From Archegozetes longisetosus (taxonomy: Eukaryota; Arthropoda; Arachnida; Sarcoptiformes; Trhypochthoniidae): a stretch of DNA of 64,000 bases. This document shows, in pieces, positions 24,653-37,592 of the stretch. Where the stretch lies: assembly GCA_018873245.2 (NCBI GenBank), contig JAEMBT020000003.1, positions 1,108,447-1,172,446 on the forward strand, read 5' to 3'. How positions within the stretch are numbered: position 1 is the stretch's first letter; each line of letters starts with the position of its first letter. The notes under the pieces were generated by a model. That model saw only the letters and a program-made list of their open reading frames with translations. It had not been told where the DNA came from and ran no database searches. Both the position numbers and the translations under genes were made by a program.

Positions 24653-26381
24653 ACTGAATTCAAGTCCTTTATAGTTCACTACTTCTCTCTTGTTCTAACC
24701 AATAATCACAATAAGTCTTATATAAAACTAGTCACTAGTTTTTGTTATAAACTTGCTGTCTAAGGCCACAATACAAAACGAAATTTTTTCTCTCAGAATT
24801 TGTCTGTAAAGACTTGACGAAAAGTTTCTAAATTTTTTTTCTTTGTTTTTTGTACTTTTCTTCTAACCATCGATAGGAACACTTTGAAACTGGATTGCAC
24901 TACAATTTTCTTTTAATACACTATTGAAGCATATATTTTGCGAATAAATCATGAAATTTTTGTTGCGAATACTTGTAAATTGTTGCATATTCTCAATCGT
25001 CTATAGCTGGACAAAAAACTAGACATAAAACAGTCACTATTCTACTATGATATTGTAAAAGATATTTATGAGTTTGAATTAACATTTTTTCTGTCTAGTA
25101 ATGTATATTCGTAAAAGCGAAGTTGTTCAATAGTATTCAAAGTCACAAAAATGCAGACACTTCTCCATAAAATCTTAGATTCTGTCTTAGAGAACACAAT
25201 AAATGTCAACGATTCAGAACTTTTTCAACTAATTTAGAAGAAAAGTTGTCTGAATTCTAGATAGTTTAAACTTATTACTAATCATCCATTAAAATTGACT
25301 TTTGAGATACTTAAAACTCGAAACTTCAAAATGAATGAGATACATATATTCTTGAATTTAGAGTTCGATTGGGCAAAATTTTTCAATTCATGCGATGCAT
25401 GAATATTTAGCACAGTATTTTGTAAATAAGCAAAAATTTTTCAGATTAAAGCCAAGTCTAAACTAACTAGTAGTAATTAAAGTTTGAGTCATATCAATAT
25501 TTAAACAAATATTCTTCAGAAGTACACATAGTTCTTGGACAGATAACTATGTAAATTTTGAATACTGATAATTCAACTATTTTAATAGAAACTTACAGTT
25601 CTCAAATTCTGATATGAATGTTATTTCACATAAATATTTCTATTTTTATTATTCATTTCATTACTTTCTTTTAATTTTGGTTTTTATGAATTAAGTAAAT
25701 GTTGGCTTAAAGTTAGAAAACAATAAGACAATTGAGAGAAGCAAAATGAAGAAAGTAAGAACTATTAAACATGTCGTAATACTAAATAATTTTCTTGCAA
25801 ATAAAAGTCTGAATACTATCCATCTGTAAGTTGAAATTTTTTTTTTCAAATATCTATTTCATCCATATTTTGATCCAAGAATTTAGCTTAAGTTAAATTT
25901 ATTAGGCTTTAAATCGATTTAAATTCAATTTGGATGCAAAATATGCTTTTAAGAATATATGACATCCCAAGGAAAATATTTTTATCTCTCCGACATATAT
26001 CGCGTTTGGAGTTTAATAAATCAAAAATTTCCGAAATAAATCATAATTCGATATGACATTTGAGGAATAGAGAAAAAGAGAAATTAATCTAATTTAAATT
26101 TTCTTCTCAGCTCTGAAAACAATTACTCTTCAAGAAGGTATGAGTTGCGTCAAAAACTTCTTTTAATGCGCCAAATATAGAAAGAAGATGAACAAAATTA
26201 AAGAATCGCAACTATAGAGAGAAGGAATGGCAATAGAAGTGGAATAATATATAAGTAGTGAAAATATTCCTCAAACGAACAGCAACTGAGCTACTACTTT
26301 AATTATTCATGAGATCCATCCTTATAGAAGAGTTCAGTTGATCTTTCTTGTTAACTGCATCACTCTTTTACTTTTATGATA

Positions 26382-26603
26382 CAGTAAAATCTGTTTATAG
26401 TTTCTAAGTAGTTCTGATTTTAATGAATGGTTCAAACATTTTTGACGGATAAAACTTTCTCCAAATACCAGCATTTTTGTTTAGAGTACTTTACGAAAAG
26501 AGTATCATGTTTTCAGAATTTTCAAAGTATTCCTCAGCAATAACTATAATCTAGGGCAAAATATAGTTTTGTTCTCGTCAATGACTAAACTATGATTTAA
26601 CTG
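26382..26603. repeat. Pogo-like short inverted-repeat element
   Basis: Left CAGTAAAATCTGTTTATAGT, right (reverse complement) CAGTTAAATCATAGTTTAGT, with TA directly outside each end. 222 bases, no coding capacity. Confidence 0.5.
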
Positions 26604-26835
26604 TATATAAAATGTGAAAGCAAGAGAATCTGTTAGTAATCAAATTATATGTTTGAATCTTTCAATCTTTTTTAATTGATTGAAAGATTTTTTAGACAAA
26701 AAGTTCTTTTCCAACTTTTCTACCTAAGACAGTTGGTATTTCAAGACTTTTCCAAATTAGCTCTAATATCGAGTAGAATTTAGTTTTATTGTTACCAATG
26801 AATAGACTGTACTTTAACTGTAGATAAAATAAAGT
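26510..26835 (+). repeat. Imperfect direct duplication, about 95 bases twice
   Basis: Unit 1 (about 26510-26610) ends CAAAATATAGTTTTGTTCTC ... TTTAACTGTATATAAAAT. Unit 2 (about 26740-26835) has GTAGAATTTAGTTTTATTGT ... TTTAACTGTAGATAAAAT. The right half of the preceding inverted-repeat element appears to have been duplicated. Confidence 0.45.
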
Positions 26836-29800
26836 TTAATTTATAACTGCATGAAGAAACTTTTTCAGCTGAAAAAGTTATAAATTTTTTTGTGTTAAAA
26901 ATAAATTCTTTCTCTCTTTTCATTTATTCTATACTTTTCAGCTGCAAAACTGAAAATATTAAACTAGTTAACAGTCAGTACACAGTTTTGGGCCAATAAT
27001 TTTCTCTTATCCATACTATCCTTTTAGTCCATACAATTGGAAAGAGTTATGTGGTATGAATTGTTAGATAGAAATGATGACCAAATCATGTTAACCACAA
27101 ATCAAGCATTAAATGGCAAGAAAAATACGGTTCGTTAGCAAAAAATATTGTGATATGAATCTTAATATTTTTTAAAGCCCTGATTAAAGCTTTTGTTTTA
27201 ATGTGAGGTCAGATATAATTCAGATAGCTTTAAAACCTGACAGTTGAGGGTAAGACAATATTTTTTACGAGTGTTCAGAATCTCAATTACTTAAGTTTTA
27301 TATACTTGAATATATGGGATTGTTATTTCGGGTTCAATTGTTTAAACCAATTTTGCAAGAATAATTCTATGGATCTAGTATCGAGAAAGAATTAACTGCA
27401 TTCTTGAATTTGAAATAAAAATATTGATATTCAAATTCATGAAAAATTAGTTACAATATTGGATCTATCTATAACATGCAAAAATAATTTAAGATTTGTT
27501 ACAGTTTCTAATTTGACTTGCTATTTAATATTTCATCTTTTTACATAAGTCATATACAGAAATGAGAAATTTCAAGTTCCTTGTATATTTTTCTCATAGT
27601 CAGCTTCAAAAACAGACCAAATCCATAAAACATATTGAATTCTATTACTTTATTTAAAACTTCAATTCATTTTCGAAACATTGAAAAATATTTTATGCAT
27701 AGATTTTAGGTATTATGTTAGGTATTTCGGCATTTTTTCGATTCGTAAGGAAAAGTATGCATCTAATTTAATTCTTTGATCTAGTAATTATAAATCATCA
27801 ACTGATCAACTCATTAGGATATAACTAGAAGATAAACCATATCTATACTTTAGTAAAATAAGTTTTAAATTTCGACACTTTGCAATTTTACTAAACAAAC
27901 CCTTAGCTGGAAAAAATTATCCAATATTTTGATAAAATTTTAAATGACCAGATTAATTTTAAAAATAATCACAAATATTTAAAATCAGATTATCGAAGCA
28001 ACAAAAGTATTAATATTTAAAATAATATTAGAACTCAGTCAATATTAATCTGAAAAAAATTAAATATTGGTAACTAAACTTAAAATTATTTCTTACGTAC
28101 AATTCAGAGTGGTATTAAGTTTTGTTAATGAAAAACTTATAACTTAAATATGAAACTAGTAGAGAAAGCTAATTATCCTGATTGTTTAATAGTTTAAATA
28201 GGATTTTCCTACAGAAAAGACAAAAGACGGCTCATTTATCAAGTGAAATAATTATTCTGACTTCAAAATATTTACTTTCATAATGAATTTTTATGTAATT
28301 AAAATAAATTTATACTAGAACTTTAATGTATTTGACTATAAGTTCGTAATTGTGATCAGATCAACTTGACTTTTAACTTAGTTCATACATATAAACAACT
28401 ATTAATTTCTTACATTTTATTGATTCTTTCAAGAGAATCAACAAAATCAACGAAAGCTATCAATTTCAGATCATTTTCGAAAATGCAGCAAGCCTATATG
28501 AATTTTCAAATAGAAATGCATGCTCTCAATGAGCTATTACTTCCAAAAAGAATTGAAAATAATAAAAATCACATTAGGTTCTCATCAAATATAGTCCTAA
28601 TAAAATTGTAAATTTTCTATCTTGAGAGTGCAATCTAATAAAAAATACAATTCAATATCACAAAAAATGTCTGAACATAATAATAAAAAATTGCAATTTT
28701 ATCACTTGCGTCAGCAAACAATTTCAAATCAATCATATGAAGCAAATAACTTGTGCACTACTAGTACTATATATATATATATACACAAATATTACTTTTA
28801 CAGCACACATAACAAGTTTTTTGAGGAAAAAAATTTGTCTCCTTCTCTTCAACCTTAGTATAAATATTAAGAAATAGTATATAATATAAAGTTGACGATA
28901 AATAACTTCTAATGTATATGTTTATTGGACATGAGAAATATATAATACTATAGTTGTTACCTTACAGTTCACTGAATATGTGCGAAACTTTTTTCGTTCA
29001 GAGCTAGTCTGAAAAACTTGATATTTCATATGGACTATTTGACAGTATATGCAATAAGTTCTCGTAAAATATATGCAATACATATAGACTTAAATATTGT
29101 ATAATAAAAACTGAACTTTTCATGCGTTAAAAAGTTGTGACTAATACTTAAAAACACTCAAAAAGCTTCCAGTTATTCAATGCTTTTTATTTGAATATAC
29201 AGAATATTTCTCTCGTTTTATTTAGTTTGAGTGATAGTTCATAAACGTATTCAAAATCAAAGGATTAGTTTTTGTGAGTCTTATTTAGATTTATATAAAA
29301 CTGTGAATAGAGAATAAAAAATTGATTGACAAAACTTAATACATATAAGATATAAAACACTAGAAAAATGTGAGATGAGAAACAATATATTTGTTTAGTT
29401 AAGACAACTATAAAAAAGTATAGACAGAAATAAATAATAAATAAATTGTAATCTTATATAAACTCCTTATTCATTTATATTTATCTTCCGATCAATTTTC
29501 AGCATAAGAAAAAGATTCTTTTGATATGTAAAAGAAAAATAAGATAACCAATGAGAATATTTGAATATTCTTTTTGTTCAGTTAGATGTGAAGGATTGCA
29601 AAACAAACTAAATTAAATTATTCTTTCAGATTATAGTGAAAATTATTGATTGCTTCAAGTTCTAGATTTAAACTTTTTCTTTTCAACTCAACAACCTTTG
29701 AATTACTTATTCATTAAATTAACTATTTTTTAGATAAAACAGTCCTTTTGGTTGTCTGGGAATTGAGTTTCAGTTAATTAATTAAATTTTTAATGAATCG

Positions 29801-32800
29801 CATAGTTGCTAATGAATTTGATGTTCTGATAGTTAATTGATTTGAAAGCTTTTCTCAACTTTTTTCACATCAACTATTCATGAATTAATTTGAGAAATGA
29901 GTAGAAATTTATAAAAACCTTAATCTCTAATCAAAAATCGTTAAACACCGAGAATAAAGAACAGAACGTTCTTTTAAAAAAAAGTATTTAAAAGCAAAAA
30001 AAATTTGTTATTTCAGGGGAAAAAATCAAAAACGATCAAAAGAGTAGAGAAATAATTCATTATTATGTTCACTCTTTTTTCCAAAGAATGAAAAATTTAT
30101 ATTTATAGTAAACTTATCTAATATTTGCAGTCGAGTCGTATTCTAACAAATTTCTAAGCCTAAAAAACACTTTGAAAGAGTGCGAAATTTTAATGCATTT
30201 GTCTTTTCATTCATACTCTTTTCCTTTTTCTATACATTTTTAGTGTGAATAGAAAGTGAATAAACGCTTAGACAAACTAAGTATATATTTCAGTGACGTA
30301 TCTTTTTCCATTCCTTTCAATAGTTATTAATTAAATATTCTGCTTATGTTAGAAATTTTTTATGGCTACGCCACTGGCGATATAAATTGATCAGAACTTA
30401 TGCAAAGAAGTAGAAAAAAGTTCATTTTATACTTCGGATAAGAGTATGAGAAGGAATGAAGAATTGATAAGATATATAGAAATTTTTAAGAATTATAACG
30501 ATAAATCAGAGCTGAAAATAAATTTCTGAGAAAATATTCTGGGTCAATAAATCTCGGTTCAGATCAAATTTTTCTATTTGAAAATATACTCTTCTCGGAT
30601 TGACAATTTCGCTAAAACCATAGAAATTATTTCTTGTTTAAAATTGATTTTCTCGTTTAAATATTCTTAGGGTTAGAAGTGTTCAAAACTGTAATTATAA
30701 TCAAAAATAACGATCAATGAGAGAAAAAAAATTATTTTTTTATCCATTAGTAGAAAATCTAGATTTTCATGACTTTTAACTAAAAATCGATAAATAACCA
30801 GAAGATAAAGAAAAAGAGTTATTTAAAGATTTTTCTTCCGAAGCTGTGGTTTCATAAAAATTTAAATCAAGTTTTCTCACGAGAAACAAAGAACAAAACA
30901 TGAAAGAGAAAAAGAGTAAAAAAGTTTAATCGCTTTTCTTTATCGTACTTAAGAAAAAATGAAAAAAACTTAAGAGAGAGTGAAAGGAAAAATCTATATG
31001 TAGTCAATATTGTTAAGTAAGTATTTTTAATATATTTTGATGGAAAAGCGTATGTTTTTTTCTGGTGGTTTATGCAAGACTTGCACCAGTTTTGCACAAA
31101 TGTTTTTGATTTATAACCTTTGAAACACTGTTGCGTTTTTCCTCTCTAGCTCTCAAATTATGGATTTGTGTGAAAAGAAAGAGAAACATATTTTTCAACT
31201 AAGGATTTGTCTTTTATCTCGACTTATGTCCAGAAATTTTTTACATTCATTGAAATTTCTTTGAAAAAGATTTGAATATATTTTAATATCCATTTGATGT
31301 AAATTTAAAATTGAATTTTACATATTTATGGTTTTATTACTTGAAAAACTGAAATAAACTGATCTTCTGATAGAATTTCAAACTTTGATAAAGAAAAACT
31401 GATTCTTGGGCTTTATTTAAAGAACAAAGGCTTTGAAATCTTATTTCTATTCGTAAAACCTGCTAAAAATCAAAATTTCAGAGAAGTAAGCAATTTTCGG
31501 CTTAAAAATCCATCAAATTATTCTAATGTTAAATCATCTTTCTAAAAGTCAACAAAACTTACCGATAACCATAAAACAATACTTTTTAAACAATAATACT
31601 ATTTGAAAGATTGAAAAAGAGTAAAATATCACAAAAATTCAGTTGATTTCAAACTAGATATTCCAACTAACAATTGCTCCAGAAATCTAGACACAATTTA
31701 CGACATATAAAATACATGATTCAAAGACTGCCAACATTTGCATGGATGGGATTCAGGAAAAAGTACTTAAAATCATGGCCTCATTCCGGTTTGAATGTCG
31801 CATAAAAATGATTTCAATTGAGTCAAATTTTAAGATCATATTTACTTTTATTATTTGCTCGCTTTTGCATATATTTCTACTTTATGCAAAGTTCGCTTTT
31901 TCCAAATCAGGAATAATCTATCGATAACTGAATATAAAATATAGCTTTTTGGATCTTAATTAGAAGAAATTATTATTTTTAGGCTTTATTATTCAACGAA
32001 TCTCATGTTTATACAAATGAAATAATCAATTGGTTTGACAGAAAAATTAATTATAAGACTAGAAAAGAGGAACAAAACTTCGAAACCAAAGTTTAAATAA
32101 TGAATGAAACATAAAATTAATTTTATATACAATTACATGATATAAGTATTAAAAAGATAATCATCTCTGGTATTCGCTTCTCATAACCTTTAACTACAAT
32201 ATAATTACAGTGAAATCTACTCAACAAATAAAAAATTGATTTGCCATTAAAAGATCCTTAAAATCGAGAAATTTCTATTTACACAATCCAAACTTCGGCC
32301 AACATTTTCCATATCGTACTCTCCTCACTAAATTGTTGGGCACTTAAAACCTCAGATTATCTTCATTTTAATCTTGCATATAAACAGTTCGTTTTATTCT
32401 TCATATTATTCAAACAAAGATCCATCACATTATCAGTCATTTGGCAACAGTCGAAAAGCAATGATTTTCTCTTCTCTCACTCATAACCATAGAAAAAAAT
32501 CTCTTCTCAAAACTTGCGATTATTCATTAATAGTAATTTAATAATTCATAAGTTCATAAAATTAATTAAAGGATTCACTAAGACATAGTGTTTATTAATC
32601 CATTCGGAAAAAGCAAAGAATATTCTTTTGTATTGCTATTATTAAGATAAAAGTTGATATGAATGAGCAATAATTCTGTTGATGCAGAATTTCTTTTCTA
32701 TACTTATGTATTGTATTCATGTATAGAATTTAAACGTATATAAAAAGGACTGAATTTTTTCTCTTTTCTCGAAAAAAGTTTATCTCATTTACATCTTATA

Positions 32801-32989
32801 GAAGAACATAAGCGTAACATATGGTCTGGTTTTTTACCATTTTTATTGGGCTTCACTTCACTTATTCCTTATTCCAAAAGAAAAACTTATTTTTTCACTT
32901 AAAATAACTTTTACTCTGCTCACAATATATAGTATACTAGTTATCCAAATGATTGTTTAAGTTCTCGCGAGGCGAACAAAATGATTGAA

Positions 32990-32995
32990 TTTATT
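32990..32995 (-). terminator. AATAAA polyadenylation signal of the Ig gene
   Basis: AATAAA on the minus strand, about 110 bases after the TGA stop at 33105. It is the nearest good signal downstream of the last exon. Confidence 0.5.
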
Positions 32996-33104
32996 ATTTT
33001 TCTTAAAATTTTCCGTTGGTTTTCATTTTCCTTTTTTCTTTTGGGATAATTCAAATATATTATACTATATAAACAATTATTAGATTTTTGTTCCGTATTT
33101 CAGA

Positions 33105-33160
33105 TCATGTGCTCAGAAGTGATAAAATGATGAGCAATAGTAAAGTAGGAATTGTTTGAT
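33105..33160 (-). CDS. Last exon of the Ig gene: hydrophobic GPI-signal tail
   Basis: Acceptor TTTCTTTATTACAG|AT at 33161-33162, phase 1, then QTIPTLLLLIILSLLST and TGA. A short hydrophobic C-terminus with no charged residues after it fits a GPI-attachment signal, as in most DIPs. The phase joins correctly either to the 33884-33690 exon or directly to the 35834-35766 exon. Confidence 0.75.
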
Positions 33161-34764
33161 CTGTAATAAAGAAAATATCAATTAAATTCTCAGAATGATC
33201 GAGAAGTTGATAATATGTCAGTCTTCGGAAATCATATGCAGTAAATTCATAAGGATTTTCAGTATATGAGAGGTATAAGGCCCTAGTCCATTCTAAACCT
33301 ATATTGCTATAAATTGAACTCAAGCACGATAGCTTACAACTTGTAACGAGAGTGCGTAATTTTAGCTTAAGTCTAGTAAAATTCAGGCTCAAATTACTTT
33401 AAATATGATCGTTATTAAAAATAATTTTAGCACTAAAAGCTAACCAAAGCTAAAACCTTTTCATGATGGAAAAGGTGATGGATATATTGTATAAGAAATA
33501 ACTGGCTTCAGTTGCCTTCACACTCAATAAATCACACTCAATACAGCTTTGAACAAGAATGTAATAGAACTTAATCATAATTTAAGTGCGCGTGATTTCA
33601 AACGGACCCTAGATCTTAAACTGAACAAAGATCTAATTTTTTATGTAGTTTCTTGAAACAAAATTATGTGTTTGTAGTCAATTACTTACAAATTTTAATT
33701 GCTTCATTTGGATCGTCACCCATCTCTTTATCGCTATTGTTGCCATTCTTTTGTGCTCTCGAAGCTCTATTACTGCCAGAATTGATATCATGTTTATTAT
33801 GTGAGTTTCGATCCATCAGTGAACTTGTCGATGCGGACAAGTTCATGTGAAATGAGTCAATAGATTCGTGTGGATTGTTGTGATCTGAATAACAAGAATA
33901 AGTTTGGATATAAGAATCAGTTTTTGCTCGCTTTTCTACTGGATATCATTCATGCGAGTGTCAGAATAAAGTTAATTAACAATCAGTGCAATCATTACGG
34001 TTACTCTTCCGGCTTAGAAACTTTTTTTCCATTTAAAGTGTATTCAAAGTCAACTTAATCAAAAGGAGAAAATAGTTTCTGAAAAAATTGTTTAATTGGT
34101 TCATAGGCTTTTCGGAATATAAAACTTTGAAAAGCAGTAAAACCTATGGGTAAATTTGAAACTTACTGCTTGTTTCTAGTAATGGGGAAAATACTCAAAT
34201 TAGTCAAGTCTTATTTCGATAGATTTTCATTTTCAGAATTTGTTAATATTGTTAAGCTCGAGCACTGAACAGTTAAAAACAATATAAGTCAGATTTCAAG
34301 TAAAATATGGGTTAAAAATGTATCATTAGCTGAAAACTTTGAAAAGTAGTAAAACTTGAAAATTAAAATCTGTTTCTGAAAAATGAAAAAACGTCAGTGA
34401 AGATAAAAGCATGAGAACCACCGCCATTCTCTTAAAGAGAATTTATGAGAAAACTAGAAATATTTTTCCTTTTCATCATATTGCAAAGGTATTACAAATG
34501 CACTTGCAAACCAATTTCTTAAATTACAAGAATACAGACTAGATTAAAGAGTAACAAATTTTAAGTAGCATTAAAGATTGCTGGGTTTCATTAGAAAAGA
34601 ATTTGGAGCAAAAATCGACTACTACTTAAATATGTAATCAAATCAGAGAAAAATTTCTCACGAGAGCAATGCCTGAATTGTGAGATAAGTGCAAACTACA
34701 AAAGGCTAGGCTTATAATTATGCCAATGGAGTCTAATAGATACGGAAAGAAAAGGCTTGATATT

Positions 34765-34808
<44 letters not shown>

Positions 34809-37538
34809 ATTCGTCAGAGATGAGTCCTAATAGAAGCGTAGGACTAGAAGGTCGAAGGCTGATCAATACCAGCGACTCATCCTCGACTGCTCTATCTGGG
34901 AATGTTAGGAGATTAGGATCAAGTATTTGTCTCTTATTGTGATTATTTGGGTTTGTTTCTGGTTATATAACTTGTTTCATCCAGAACTGATCGATATTCA
35001 TTAAAATTGTGTTTGTTTCACCTTAAAAATGGGTCTTTTCATTTGTCAACTGACTTGTTTGAAGTTTATTACAAAATTTCTTGTTTTCTAAATCATTTTT
35101 TCTTACGAGTTTTGAAAATTTTGGCTTCAGAATGTGTATTAATAGATCTCTTGTTATGAGTTTAGAAAGTAGGTTATAATAGCATCTTTAGTTGTTTCCC
35201 CTAATAGTATAACTGTAAATGACGCTCATATTTGAACTAAGTTTAAGTGATGGGGTTAACTATCTTGATTATTGTCTGAGAGAGTGATCTTCAGCAACGC
35301 AGCAGTGAAACTGAACTTAAACCAAAAATTGCTATATAGAATGATAAACTTTAGGGAAATTTCACTACTCTTACTTATACATGATAATAAATGCAATCAA
35401 ATGTTCTTAATTAGAGGTGTTTCAAACGCCAAATGTATTCGAACACACCACAAGTGAACGAAAAGTACGATTTGCTATTGAATGCACTTTTGATCTGTTT
35501 GAACTCTAACTAAACCGAGTCTTTTTGTGGAACAATGAGAGCACGTGATCTGAAAGCAATGACTTTCTCTTACGTAGCAATAGCGTTACTTCATTCACAC
35601 GAATTGCATATATTGTGGGCGAGAAAAACAATCTATTTGTTTAAAATTTAAAGTTTATATAAAATTCATAGCAATCTACGTAAACCCAAAATTCACAACA
35701 AAGAACTAATAATAATTTGAAGAAAATATTATATATTCAGACAAAAGTATATTAAAATACATTACTTTTATGGCGAATAGATTCCACATAATCTACTTTC
35801 GAATGATGCGATGGTATCGTTGGAGTAGGAATTTCTACATAAACAAAAAATTGCTAATAAAAGTCATGTAAAACTAGATAAAGAAGTTTCTACTTTACTA
35901 TGTTTTCATCTATGCATCGTTGCAAATGACGCTCTGTATTTATAACTTATATGTTTAAGATTTTGTTAGCTCTGCCTTTAACTGGTATTACCTTACCTTA
36001 ACGGAAATGTGGGCGTCTTTTACAACATTACATCAATCAAAACATAGCAAAGGTGAAATTTTCTCATTATCCGCAAAAACTAATATTACAAACCATATAA
36101 ACGGACTAATCCTTCTTTTTCACCTAAAGTATTCTTAGCGACACATTTATAGCTACCAAAGTCTTTTTCTTCCAAATGCGTTATTTTAAGTTTCATTCTA
36201 GTCCTATAAGAATCGTGTTCTTCTTGAATATGATATTTCGGTGTTGCCAATAGTATCACGCCATCGCTTCTAATCCAAGAAGTCAGTGGTTTTGGCGATG
36301 CCTCACACCTACACTCTAAATGGACATCGCTATTAAGTGCTGCCCCGACTAATTGATTTTGAACCTTGATTTTTGGGCGAACTATATTTAAAAGAAAATT
36401 GGAGAATTAAGTTAAGTTAAAATGTCTGAACTCCTATATAAATGAGTTTTTTATTCAAATGAATTTTTCTTAGATTATAAGTCATATGATGTGAAATCTA
36501 GCTCAAAATGTTTAGCGACTGTTTCAAAAGGTTCAATTATTTTTCTCGTACTTAATAATATTCTTGAGTAGTCTAACTCAACAAAATCTAAATAATTTTC
36601 CAATAGAACAATTGTTTTAGTTATATTTTTGACTGTACGAAGGGCAAAATATGGAAAATTTTGTTCCAAAGATATTAAAATAGATTGTTTTCTAATCATA
36701 ATATAATGTAGCAATTCAAATTTGTTAGTTTTCAAAAAATGAAATTCTATGTAATGGTAAATAAATCCATTTAACGAAATATGAATCACTCGTGAGTTAT
36801 CTAAAGATGACATCAAGGATCATGAGAAACAAATTCTCAACAAAAGTCAAACCAAATAGTAAAGAGTGAAAAAATCCTTAAGTATTTGTTCAGTCATTCG
36901 TAATAAGAATTAAGGTTTTCCTAACATTCGCAAAATATTTTACTAGCCTTAGAAAAGCGAACAGAAAGAAAAAAGTAATTTTTAAAATCTTACTTATCAG
37001 TAGCTGAAGAAAAGAAAAATGAAAGAATTGTTGGAAAAAAGTGAAGGGAGAGAAATCTTCTCATTCTTTCTTTTTTTACAAAACATTAATTTAATGAGTA
37101 GACTATAAAATGCAAATGAATTCACTTTGAATACAATGAAGAAAAGGAAGATCAGAATGAAATAAAAGGATAAATAAATAGTTGAGATGAGTAAACACTG
37201 AGATTTTTGAGCACTTAAGTGAAGCTTTATTATTCTTGGAATCGAACAAATTTATTTTTTCATCGTTCAAAACATTAAAATTATATGAGGAAAGTTGATT
37301 TAGTTCAATGCTTGATAACAAAATTTTAAATAAAACTTCATTTATAATGAATTGATATAAAATATTTTATGCACAGTCTCGGAGAAAAAATCAAGGTTTT
37401 ATTTAAAGTATCGTAATAAAACATCGGATTCCCAGATTCCTTTAAGTTTACTATAACGAGCTTTTATTGTACTAGTATTTATAACCCTCTTGTTATTGTT
37501 ATTATTATGACTATTAGCCGTTACTATCATAAAAATTA

Positions 37539-37592
<54 letters not shown>

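Larger units (their letters stand above)
13141..33104. other. About 20 kb gene-poor interval
   Basis: No coding region I can support on either strand. Open stretches of 60-107 codons occur, but all are AT-driven and unlike known families. The longest is a 107-codon minus-strand stretch at 13280-13603. Others are 21129-21371 minus, and 28366-28611 plus 28622-28858, both on the plus strand. The interval carries several short inverted-repeat elements, listed separately, and otherwise unremarkable AT-rich DNA. Confidence 0.55.

Noticed and set aside
13141..33104. Several 60-80 codon ORFs as small genes
   Set aside because: Composition follows the AT-rich background, with no domains, no splice context and no start context that sets them apart.
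33161..33392. Minus-strand ORF running into the GPI exon, as if one larger exon
   Set aside because: A strong acceptor (TTTCTTTATTACAG) lies just before the hydrophobic tail, and the upstream residues do not resemble DIP sequence.
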